Shown here: positions 22,083-30,951 of the stretch, piece by piece | How positions within the stretch are numbered: position 1 is the stretch's first letter | Layout of the letters: each line of letters begins with the position of its first letter | Assembly (NCBI GenBank): GCA_031310005.1 | Contig: CM062385.1 | Location: forward strand, 1,984,001 to 2,048,000 | From: Dactylellina haptotyla | Taxonomy: Eukaryota > Ascomycota > Orbiliomycetes > Orbiliales > Orbiliaceae | DNA length: 64,000 bases | Reading direction: 5' to 3' | The notes under the pieces: model-generated | What the model saw: only the letters and a program-made list of their open reading frames with translations | Database searches by the model: none | What the model was told of the DNA's origin: nothing | Translations under genes and position numbers: made by a program

Positions 22083-22766
22083 TTCTTGGAGATAACCGGA
22101 TTTAGTTTGTTAAATTCGAGGTGCGCGCGTGGGAGTCATATTGGATGTGTAGGGGCGCAAAAGCTTTTACCAGATTTTACCTGTATATTGTTTAATACCA
22201 TAAAATTCTTTCCTATATTAGATAATGGTAAAATGTAGAATGTAAATAAAAATGTAATGATAAAATATAGATATATCCAATGATGGAAGTTTGAATCTGG
22301 GATGACATAATCCCACCTGCGCACATCGCTCGTATTTTGTTGACTGGATAAATTCCAACAGCCGAAGCTGCGCTGCCCAGCCGCTTGGCGTGCGTAGCTT
22401 ATTTCGACCTGCTGTGGTTAACGGTATACAACGGTGTTGTCTATGGATGGTGCGCCGGAAAATTAAAGTAAGCTTGGTAAAGATCGACTGCCGTACCGCC
22501 TTCGAAGATATCAAAGCCTCGCGATAAAACGTCAGACTCCTCATGCAGGATAAATCCTGTTCGTGTGTTTTTCGCGGAATGCGTAGATAGAATGCGACGG
22601 GAAACATGTTTGTTAGCCGAGTAGAGTCTGAAGCCTATATTAAAAGGTTGCGAATCGCAGCGCGATATCGATAGCGACATTAAATAAATGTCCTGGCAAA
22701 CCATTTAATCCGAATACCCCACAAAGTTAATATTTTCAAATCTGCGCGATTACTTGAGATCAAAGA
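22083..22766. other. Intergenic region, no gene seen
   Basis: AT-rich just after the GH16 gene (probable 3' UTR). The rest shows only short frames without support. Confidence 0.5.
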
Positions 22767-23332
22767 ATGAGGAATTTCTACTTTTGCCTACTGAGCCTTA
22801 CCGTGGTCTGGCAAGCGGCGGCAACTCCTGTGCTTTCAACATGTACGGTAAGAAATCTACCAGAATCAACACAAGCCCGTAAATACATATCTAACAGGCT
22901 ATAGCTTTCATGTGTCTCAACAGCCACCGTTAACACCGGCTGCGCGATAATGGACATCGTATGTCCATGTCAAGATTTCAACTTCATGAGAACCCTCCTC
23001 ACATGCGTCCGAGATGCCTGCACACCACCGGAATACCAGCGCGTAGTTCATTCATGGAAAGCTTCTGTACCGCTGTTGGTGTTACTGTAGAAATCCCAGA
23101 GACGCCATCCAGCACTCCGCCGCTGCTCTATATAAACCGCCCAAGCAAACCGCTTGTTAAGCGATCTTCTTCCGGCGGATTGTTGGCTGGGGAGATCGCT
23201 GCGGTAGTGGTCGCGACTGTGATCCCTATTTTGCTTCTTTGTGCTTATTTGTGGTATAGAGATAGAAAACGAGAGAAGATTAAGCAGGCGAATGCTACTA
23301 ATGAGCACGGCACTGATCCTTCGTCTCCATAA
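22767..23332 (+). CDS. CFEM-domain membrane protein with a frame break between Cys7 and Cys8
   Basis: Exon 1 is 22767-22847, with signal peptide MRNFYFCLLSLTVVWQAAA. The intron is 22848-22904 (GTAAGA...CTATAG) and exon 2 starts at 22905. The CFEM cysteines appear as CTLSC, TGC, VCPC, LTC and DAC. In that frame the reading ends at TAG 23088-23090. The eighth Cys (SFCTAVG) and a membrane helix (AAVVVATVIPILLLCAYLWY) with a basic stop-transfer sequence lie in another frame that stays open to 23332. No GT-AG intron of plausible length bridges them, so a single-base shift (mutation or sequencing error) is likely. CFEM proteins act at the cell surface, for example in haem/iron uptake or as receptors. 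This copy may be a fresh pseudogene. Confidence 0.7.
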
Positions 23333-24171
23333 TGATTTGAGACCACAGATCATGGTGATAGATATATCTTACGAAGGGGATAAAGAGGACTGGAAGCTAA
23401 TACTTGAAAACTGACGAGTTTTTCCTTATTTTAATTATCGGCTTATTTTTATGGGTAATCTTGATTTTTACGTACGAACTAATTGCTACTTTGACGCTCT
23501 CTACCGGCTATTCTACTATTGTACGTAGATAATATCATATATTCAACGATCCGGCACGATTGAACTTTTGAAGTAGATTTCACATGGCGTCTGAATGATC
23601 ATGGCTATCTACATTAGATACACGCCATCTCGTTTCCGATTCTGGCGTTCAAAAATTGAGGGTAACCCAAATTATGTGTTGCGTCTACCCAATCCGGTGA
23701 CGTCAGAAACTGAGGTTACACAACAATTCAGACCGTCAGCTGCAAATGAGTTCGATTGCCGGTACAGGTGTAGACGCGTCCTAGAGAAGAATTTACTAGG
23801 TGAGATACGACGGTTAATATATATGGACCATTAACTTCAGCTTCCATTCGATGCTGAATCAACGCCACGTGGATCGGGTGCTATTTTACGAGGTGAACGC
23901 AGCTTCGTTGAAGTGGATCTGTTCTCGAGATCTCGACACGATAGCTCAGAGAACAGAACCCGGCTCGCCATTTCCGGCGATTACTGATCATCAAACCAAC
24001 ACAATAACCCCGCTATTGTCAGCGGCATGCGGCGGGAAATAAAGCTGAATATCGAAGGCTCTTAAAAGTCAAAGAGGGAGAGACTGAGTTTCGGAGAACC
24101 CTTCCCGCCTCTATTTATCAACCAGACATCCATTGACTAGTCTACCGCACATGCGTATCACCTTCACCACA
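23333..24171. other. Intergenic region, no gene seen
   Basis: About 840 bp; short frames at 23595-24042 lack any domain or signal. The right end is the promoter of the oxidoreductase gene. Confidence 0.5.
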
Positions 24172-25690
24172 ATGGCTCCCAGACACTTCAAATCGATAAT
24201 CCTCGGTTCCGGCCAAGCTGCACCTCCACTCGCGCAGGCACTGGTAGCAGCACACGGCAAAGACTCGACGTTGATCATCGAACGCGCGCTGATTGGCGGC
24301 ACGTGTGTGAATTATGGCTGCACACCTACGAAAACCATGGTTGCCAGCGGCCGTGTTGCGTACCTCTCGAACCGAGGTGGTGATTACGGTGTTGCGACGG
24401 CTGTAACAACTGCAGAGGGAGGCATCAGGGAGCTGATTGATATGAAGAAGATTCGGCAGCGGAAGAGGGATATCGTAACTTCTTTCCGTGGCGGGAGTGA
24501 AAGGAGATTGGATGCTGCTGGGGTGGAAGTTAAATACGGAACGGGACGGTTTGTTGGTATTAAAACATTGGCGGTAACACCAAGGGATGGTGGGGAAGAA
24601 GAACAATTCACGGCGGATAATATCTTTATTAACGCGGGATGCCGGCCGGCAGAGCCAAAGTTACCGGGGGTGGAGAGTGTTGAAGCGGCGAGGATATTGG
24701 ACTCGACTAGCATTATGGAACTTGCAGAGGTTCCGAAGAAGTTGATTGTTGTTGGGGCTGGTTATGTTGGGTTGGAATTCGGGCATCTGTTCAGTCGTCT
24801 TGGTGCGAAAGTTACGGTAGTCGGGAGGGGAGGTCAAGTTCTCGGTCGTGAAGATGAAGATATCGCGGCCGAAGTCAAGAAAATACTCGAGCAGGATGGT
24901 ATGGAAATCGCGCTCGGAATGGACACCGTGCGCTTGGAAAAATCTGATGAAGATGATATGAACTTGAAGCTTGTCTACAAACCTACTAAGGGCGGGGAGG
25001 AGATTAGTGTCTCAGGGTCCCATCTCTTGTGGTCTGCCGGCAGAGTTCCGAATACTGATCTTATGGATTTGAAAGCGGGTGGAATCGACTTCGATGGAAA
25101 GGGGTTTATCAAGTATGATGAGTATCTCAAAACGAGCGCCGATGGTGTCTATGTCTTGGGCGATATCAAGGGAGGGCCGGCATTTACTCATATATCCTAT
25201 GATGATGTAAGGGACATTTTCTTATCAAAAAATATTTCAGACCATAAAGACTTACATTTTGGTATCTACATAGTTCCGAATCATCAAAAACAACTTCCTA
25301 AGTCCGGATCTGCCAAAGTTAACTACCAAGGATAGAATGGTCCCATACACCGTCTATACCGATCCCCAGCTCGGCCATATTGGTGTTCATGAACACGAGG
25401 CGAAGAAGCTGTACCCTATCCGCAATATTGGGGTAACAAAGATGCCCATGGCATGGGTTGCACGCGCCCTTGAGACGGACGAAACACGAGGGTTAATGAA
25501 GGCAGTTGTGGACCGAGATACGGAAGAAATCCTGGGCTTTACCTGCCTTGGGATCGAGGGTGGAGAGATTATGAGTATGATTCAGATTGCAATGATGGGA
25601 GGCGTCAAATATTCACAGTTGAGGGACGCAACCTTTGCCCATCCGACTTTGGCGGAAAGTTTGAACAACCTTTGGGGTTTCCTGGAGTAG
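24172..25690 (+). CDS. Class I pyridine nucleotide-disulfide oxidoreductase, mercuric reductase-like (483 aa, 2 exons)
   Basis: Exons 24172-25206 and 25274-25690 are joined by a 67-nt intron (GTAAGG...CATAG); the join restores [10 protein letters not shown]. The start MAPRHFK is preferred because the FAD-binding strand [13 protein letters not shown] follows at once; an in-frame ATG at 24133 would add 13 residues. The redox-active pair is in [13 protein letters not shown] (C45, C50). The NAD(P) fold is [13 protein letters not shown]. The C-terminal dimerisation domain ends in HPTLAE (H468, E473), the usual His-Glu dyad. The N-terminal Cys-rich mercury-binding domain of some bacterial MerA proteins is absent. 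Fungal members are often annotated as mercuric reductase-like; the true substrate is unknown. It looks intact. Confidence 0.88.
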
Positions 25691-26125
25691 AAGTATTTTG
25701 TAGATACCGATTCTCATGCAAGATAAATGATATCAGGCATGAAGACAAAGTGATGTTATTTTAATAGGATGGCATTTATAGGCTGAAAAATCAGAATGGA
25801 AGAAAGGCCCTTTGATGCAAATTTATGAGGGAATGGCAGTCTGCGTTGTCTGTGAATACCTTGACGTCCTACTTTGTGACTACTTAATCATCACTGTTAC
25901 ACAGTTTTCATCAAACGTATCATCTACAATCCAGTCATCTTTAGACGACCGAATTCTTAATCAGGAATAATCAGTTTATCTGCATTGGGTCCTGTATGTT
26001 TCCATCCTTAACTGAGTTCAGTTCGAACACGCCTCGACCGGAACGGCTAAACCACTTTTCAGTTCTACGAGAGCTCTCTTCATATTCCAAGTTAGAGACG
26101 ACCTTCCATAGCGGCCACCTCCCAA
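25691..26125. other. Intergenic region
   Basis: 3' flank of the oxidoreductase and promoter side of the next gene. No coding support. Confidence 0.45.
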
Positions 26126-26758
26126 ATGATGCCAACGTACAATACGCACAAGGCTGGAGAATCCACGGAGAGGCGACCAAGAGTCAGAAACCGCCATCGT
26201 TCACCATCACCAACAATTATTTTGCCCGACGGTTACGTGGAACTCCATCATTACGTGCCTGAATATGCAGAAGTACACCAACAGCGCCGCCGTCGACGAG
26301 CCCGCCCAGAACCAATTTGCAGAGAAGAATCCTTCTGTTCTACGTGCGCCGTAGACGGAGGCGATCCTGGCAGCGACTTCGATGAGCGACTCAGGTTCCG
26401 ACCTCCACAGCTTGTCCCGCAGGCTACTTGGAATTCAATGTTTGTCGAAGATGGATCCGACGACGACTATCGTGCTCACCATGGGCCAGGCTACGTCGAA
26501 GAACTGAGTGAGTGTAGCAGCTGTAATGAGATCTGGGAGCAGTATGCACCTCCTATGCATTCTACCCGACGGGTAGTACGCGAGCCAGTACATGCTACCA
26601 GGGACATAAATCAAAAAGGCGGAATATTTGATGCCATCGTCTTCTACTTAATTATTTGCACGGTTCTTATCGTTCTTAGGAACATTCCGGGCTTTTTTGC
26701 CACCTTTTTCAAGTGGGATAGCTGGACAGGAGGGGATGAACTTGGGGTAGAGGGATAA
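26126..26758 (+). CDS. Unrecognised protein with a C-terminal membrane segment (210 aa)
   Basis: A single-exon frame starts with two Met codons; either may be used. The N-terminal two thirds is polar, with a run of arginines (QQRRRRRARPEP, about 52-63), two CxxC-like pairs (SFCSTCAVDG, SECSSCNEIW) and many acidic residues. One hydrophobic segment lies near the C-terminus (AIVFYLIICTVLIVLRNIPG, about residues 170-190), followed by a short tail. There is no signal peptide, so a tail-anchored topology is likely. No RP/LY module is visible, but the layout matches the anchored family copies at 11.8-17.3 kb. The next gene downstream carries the module without an anchor. Function unknown. Confidence 0.6.
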   Translation: MMPTYNTHKAGESTERRPRVRNRHRSPSPTIILPDGYVELHHYVPEYAEVHQQRRRRRARPEPICREESFCSTCAVDGGDPGSDFDERLRFRPPQLVPQATWNSMFVEDGSDDDYRAHHGPGYVEELSECSSCNEIWEQYAPPMHSTRRVVREPVHATRDINQKGGIFDAIVFYLIICTVLIVLRNIPGFFATFFKWDSWTGGDELGVEG

Positions 26759-27192
26759 CTTGAGGGATAATAGGATTGTTTTCTTGAAGTTGACACATTT
26801 TTTATTGATGATAATGCTGTTCTGTCGAGTTAGCGTATCTCTTGCCTACTGTCTATTGAAATATGTACCCGCTGAGATAAATAGTGCTCTTTCAAGAGGC
26901 TAATCTGTATACTATGATGAGTGATTGGCTGCCGAGTTTCGGTATCCTAATTGAACTACACTTTACAATCATCTACCGTTGCATATCCAGAACTTTCTGA
27001 ATTTGTTCTTTTGAAATTACGAGTCACCAGCAAAATATTAATCCAGTACCAACTCGCTTCCGCTTTCTAGTTACATTAATCTGGCGTCTCCAGGCACCTC
27101 GACCCTTCCAACCGAGTTAATATACTCCGCTTCTATCTAAGCTCTCTCGAAGCTACGCTTCGCCACGAACCCACCTCTTTGGACTTTTCAGG
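26759..27192. other. Intergenic region
   Basis: No coding signal. The ATG at 27193 follows TTTTCAGG, which could be a 3' splice site of a leader intron. Confidence 0.4.
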
Positions 27193-28137
27193 ATGGTTAC
27201 CGTTCCTCCACTTGCATTCGAACTCCGTTCGAGGCATAAAACATCCCAGAAGAAACCGGGGCGTATCCGTCGAATCCAAAACCGCGACCGCATTATCAAA
27301 CCTCCTGTCCTTACCGACCTCAAAGAAAAGTACTCCAAGTATCCCCAGTGGTATGCTGTCACCAAATTACCACCAAAGTCGGCCGATCCAGGCGGTTACA
27401 TGAACCTGCTGAACCGCCCTGCCGAGTGTCGCGACTACGCCAACGTTCTCGGCATCAAACCATGGGTTATTCGACATATCAAAGCCGCTCTTCGCCGATG
27501 TTATTGGAACCACCCGTGTCTTCTCCAGCTCAACTATAAAAACTACGAACATCGCGATAGATTGGCCGAAGAAATAAATATCGGGATCAGAAATTACGCT
27601 ACAACTATCACACAGGAGCTCCGCGGTGGTAAAATGTCTAAGAAAGTTTTGGAGAAGAAGGAGAATGAATATGCGGCATTCATGGCACTCTCGGATTGCA
27701 TTTACAATTTGGGCAGCTACCAAGTCTCCGGGTATCTCTTGTACAAGCTTGCAGAGGCTATTATGAAAGAAATGATTAAAGACAAAAGGGAAAATATGGA
27801 AAAGCTTCACATGCTTAGAAAGGAGGTCAATAGAGCCAAGGATTTTGTCAGGTTAGAGAAGCAATCGCTCAAGCCAGTCAAACAGGAGGAAAGCGAGGAC
27901 GGATCTTCGGTGGTTGGTGAGTCTAAAAAATCAAAGATTGTTACTTTGAAGATGTCACCCGAAAAACTGCGAGCTGCGCTTCTCAAGCTAGAGAATCCCG
28001 AGAAAATTAAGAGGATTCGTCGCCCTGCTAAGGCCAAATTACCTGGTAAGGATATGAAGCTGGTTAATGATCATAGTGGTACTAAGCCACCAACGAAACC
28101 ACGCCCAAAACAGAAGAAAGGTGCCAAACCGGTTTGA
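27193..28137 (+). CDS. RP/LY-family protein, basic soluble form (314 aa)
   Basis: A single-exon frame of very basic composition at both ends (RHKTSQKKPGRIRR near the start; KPRPKQKKGAKPV at the C-terminus), suggesting nucleic-acid binding or nuclear location. The opening element is degenerate (WYAVTKLPPKS, about 53-63). The helix VLGIKPWVIRHIKAALRRCY matches the first helix of the other copies. A charged insertion (KMSKKVLEKKENEY, about 147-160) makes the module about 25 residues longer than usual. The closing helix GYLLYKLAEAIMKEM (180-194) is one of the best matches in the family. There is no membrane segment or signal peptide. Function unknown. Confidence 0.7.
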   Translation: MVTVPPLAFELRSRHKTSQKKPGRIRRIQNRDRIIKPPVLTDLKEKYSKYPQWYAVTKLPPKSADPGGYMNLLNRPAECRDYANVLGIKPWVIRHIKAALRRCYWNHPCLLQLNYKNYEHRDRLAEEINIGIRNYATTITQELRGGKMSKKVLEKKENEYAAFMALSDCIYNLGSYQVSGYLLYKLAEAIMKEMIKDKRENMEKLHMLRKEVNRAKDFVRLEKQSLKPVKQEESEDGSSVVGESKKSKIVTLKMSPEKLRAALLKLENPEKIKRIRRPAKAKLPGKDMKLVNDHSGTKPPTKPRPKQKKGAKPV

Positions 28138-28602
28138 TAATTTGAGATCAACCTTGCGCCTTACTTGCTCTGTCAGTTAGCATATTGTTTTACTAGCGAC
28201 GATTCCGATATAGGCTTTGATCGTGCTTGTGATGAGAAACTACCAAATTTTTTGGAATAGACTATATTTGATAGCTTAATAAGATTGGTTACGAATAACT
28301 CTTTAGATTTGAATATATGATATTTAATTGCTAAAATCAGGGCACCTTTAATCGTATCCACGCTACAAATATCCGAAATTCGCATCACAAGTCTCTGTAT
28401 ATTGCCTCAACCCCGTGGTATTCGGCGTTTTCAATGGATGTTACCAATAATATCCCTAATGCTCAAGTTCGATATCAAATCATCACCTGAAGATGGAGAT
28501 ATTAAAACGATTATTGCATGCATTCTGAAAATGGTCTAGAAATCCATTTGCCTTCGTCGTCACCCAACCGAGTTCATACCATATATATATATTTCCTAGG
28601 AA
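28138..28602. other. Intergenic region with an AT run
   Basis: An (AT)n run at about 28580-28592 lies directly before the start codon at 28603. Nothing else was seen. Confidence 0.4.
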
Positions 28603-29175
28603 ATGATCATAGATTTCGTGAAAGACCTAGAGATTGATACGTCGATTGAACTCGACGGTCCACAATACTTGTCAAAAGAGGAGCTGAGAATCAGAACTCC
28701 GCGATGGCTTCGAAATCACCCAGACGCTCCACTGACCGATAATCATCTGGAATGGTACACGGGTAGGCCTGCGTTAATCTCCTTAGAGTACGAGAGGCCT
28801 AGTTCAATGGCAAAGATTCCCGACGACATCCCGCCACATACGATAAGAGCGCTACTAGGTGATCTAGACTCGAAGGAATTGGACATGTTATTCTTAATAT
28901 TTGTGCTCCTGATTCAGTATCGGTCGTATCTACTGCAACTGGATCTTAACGGTAATCCTATTCACATGCGTATTTTCACATCGGAATTGACAGATCGGAT
29001 TGCGAATGATCCGAAGGTTATCGACGGTGTGGGGGTCTGGGGGAAGATTCATCTTGCGAGGCTCAAGCGGCGGCCGGAGGTCGAGTGGTTATTGTATCTG
29101 GTAGCATGGCGAGCTTGGTACTATCTGCACTCTACCAAACGGGAGAAAGAAGGACTCGATTCTGAGAAAATATAA
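28603..29175 (+). CDS. RP/LY-family protein, minimal form (190 aa)
   Basis: A single-exon frame, the shortest family copy. The opening strand is ALISLEYERPSSM (57-69). The helices are LLGDLDSKELDMLFLIFVLL and IFTSELTDRIAND. The closing helix EWLLYLVAWRAWYYL begins at 161 and is unusually aromatic. Arg-Pro and Leu-Tyr are about 99 residues apart. Almost nothing follows the module. The helix around LDMLFLIFVLLIQY is hydrophobic enough that a membrane predictor might call it, but its position equals the first amphipathic helix in other copies. The next gene (29477) has a C-terminal membrane anchor but no module, as if the two parts were carried by neighbours. Function unknown. Confidence 0.68.
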   Translation: MIIDFVKDLEIDTSIELDGPQYLSKEELRIRTPRWLRNHPDAPLTDNHLEWYTGRPALISLEYERPSSMAKIPDDIPPHTIRALLGDLDSKELDMLFLIFVLLIQYRSYLLQLDLNGNPIHMRIFTSELTDRIANDPKVIDGVGVWGKIHLARLKRRPEVEWLLYLVAWRAWYYLHSTKREKEGLDSEKI

Positions 29176-29476
29176 ATGCCAATTTCGATTGAAAGATGAC
29201 TATCTCTAGAGCTACAGAGGCCGCGAACATCTTAGTGGTCTTCTATCGAATCAATGTGTTTGATCATGTTGTATTTCTAGAAAAGGAAGTGTCTCTTAGG
29301 GGAACTGCCACAGAAACAACACAAGATTCAACACATGTAATCCCATCCAAGAGCTTTTCACTTCTTGCTACAAAACAACCTCTCTACTTATTAAACTAGT
29401 CTCGCGGGAACGAGACCACTCTAAACCGTTTCTCCACTGCTAGTACCGAAAAGAATTCCCGACAGATCTCCTATAA
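29176..29476. other. Short spacer
   Basis: Contains a short frame without support. It is the promoter side of the gene at 29477. Confidence 0.4.
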
Positions 29477-30292
29477 ATGATGCCTCTCCCTCTTGGAAGC
29501 TCTGTCGAGCGCGATCGGAAGTACAACCAGCTTCTTCACGGGAAGCGATACCTCGGTCAACTGGGCCATGAATCTCAACTTCAAGACTCTTCGACGGGCC
29601 TTAACAAACCACTCCCTTTGTTGAGCAACGAAGCTCTTGCGGAATACCCAAGCGACAGTTCAAGCGATTTAGAAGTCCCACTATCGCTCCTGGATACTGA
29701 ACTCTACACTGATAACATACCGCTTCACCCGATGGAGGTGGTGAGGCCAGAATCAGGGCCAAAGTCGCCAAAGCCACAGAAAGTTGTTCCACGGAAGTGG
29801 TGGGATGTTCGAAGATATTACCCTTCAAACGGATATACACACATCATCGACGATGATGCTGCTTCGGATAGCTCGGAAAGCTTGGAAACGATCTGGATCG
29901 ACGTCGACATGGAAGCGAGACTCAACCAAGAGGTACCACCGTTGCCGCCCCGCAAAGACTGGAAGTACCGAAAGGACCCGGGCCACCAGTATGAATGGAA
30001 GCTGGTTAAGCGTTATTGCTTTGGAAGCAGAGAGTCTACGCCGAGTGATCAAGGAATGGAAGTCAGATTACCAGAACCCAATTCGAACGATGACGATAAG
30101 TCTGATGTTTCCAAGGGAGACCCAGGATTTTGCGATTGGTTGCGCTTGGTTTCGATATTTTTATTCGGTTTCGGCTTCTTTTACTTTATGTATTGGGGCG
30201 TTAAGAACGAGCCGCCGGCTCAAAGATATCGGGATCGTATGAACTGGACCACGACTACCATGATATCGAGCTCGACTTCCGTTACCCTCTGA
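29477..30292 (+). CDS. Unrecognised protein with a C-terminal membrane segment (271 aa)
   Basis: A single-exon frame. The long polar part is acidic and Ser/Pro-rich (DDDAASDSSESLE near 125-140). Two Trp/Pro-rich motifs, PRKWWDVRRYYPSN (about 104-117) and PPRKDWKYRKDPGH, are probably a degenerate repeat. One hydrophobic segment (LVSIFLFGFGFFYFMYWGV, about 220-240) lies near the C-terminus, followed by a tail of about 35 residues rich in Thr and Ser. There is no signal peptide and no RP/LY module. Like the gene at 26126, it resembles the anchored family members in layout only. Function unknown. Confidence 0.6.
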   Translation: MMPLPLGSSVERDRKYNQLLHGKRYLGQLGHESQLQDSSTGLNKPLPLLSNEALAEYPSDSSSDLEVPLSLLDTELYTDNIPLHPMEVVRPESGPKSPKPQKVVPRKWWDVRRYYPSNGYTHIIDDDAASDSSESLETIWIDVDMEARLNQEVPPLPPRKDWKYRKDPGHQYEWKLVKRYCFGSRESTPSDQGMEVRLPEPNSNDDDKSDVSKGDPGFCDWLRLVSIFLFGFGFFYFMYWGVKNEPPAQRYRDRMNWTTTTMISSSTSVTL

Positions 30293-30951
30293 TTCATTAT
30301 GTAATTTAACGTTCTCAGCTAGAATTTCACAGTTTGCAACTATAATTTGACTTCTCAGGTAAATCTTTGGCTTGTGAGTTGTTCGGGCGTGGAGAGTGCA
30401 ATTTGACTTGCATTTTCTGCTTTAGTATGGCCAATTTATGTAAATTTTACCCTCCCAGGTAGTTTAAATTGATAGGCCCGGTTTTAATCGATCCTTTTCC
30501 TTTCCTTATCACTTTAGCTCGCGTGACTTCAGTCATCATATCTTCGCAGCGGATCTTCGCAAAATTCTAAGAACAAATTCCAATCTTCCCGACTTCAAAC
30601 TTCTATCTACTTAATCGAAAGAGCAAATCGTCTCACGTATCTGTTACAAGCTAACAAGACAATCTGCAACTGGAATCTTCGAAACTTCCAGCTGTGAAAC
30701 TGCCATCTCGATTTAATTTCAAAAACTTCTTCATATCATTAGCAACGAAGTTTTCGTTTAGCATTGAGAATTCCGATGAGCTCGTTGCAAAAGAATTTCT
30801 CTCCATTCTGTTATCTTACTGCGTAAGTCTCCCCCCTAGTCTCGTAAACTGTATACTTCCCTGTATTTCCAAGATTCACTTGCATTGCAAATTCGAATCA
30901 TCGTTGCAACTCTGCTTCTTGCACTAGCTGACGCTTCTGTGAAGTCTCAAA
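30293..30951. other. Intergenic region upstream of the large acidic family gene
   Basis: About 660 bp, pyrimidine-rich on the plus strand toward 30951 (many CTTC and TCTT runs), which is typical of fungal promoters or leaders. One short frame is unsupported. Confidence 0.45.

Noticed and set aside
17933-25690. Secondary-metabolite biosynthetic cluster
   Set aside because: A methyltransferase and an oxidoreductase are present, but no PKS, NRPS, terpene synthase or cluster regulator.
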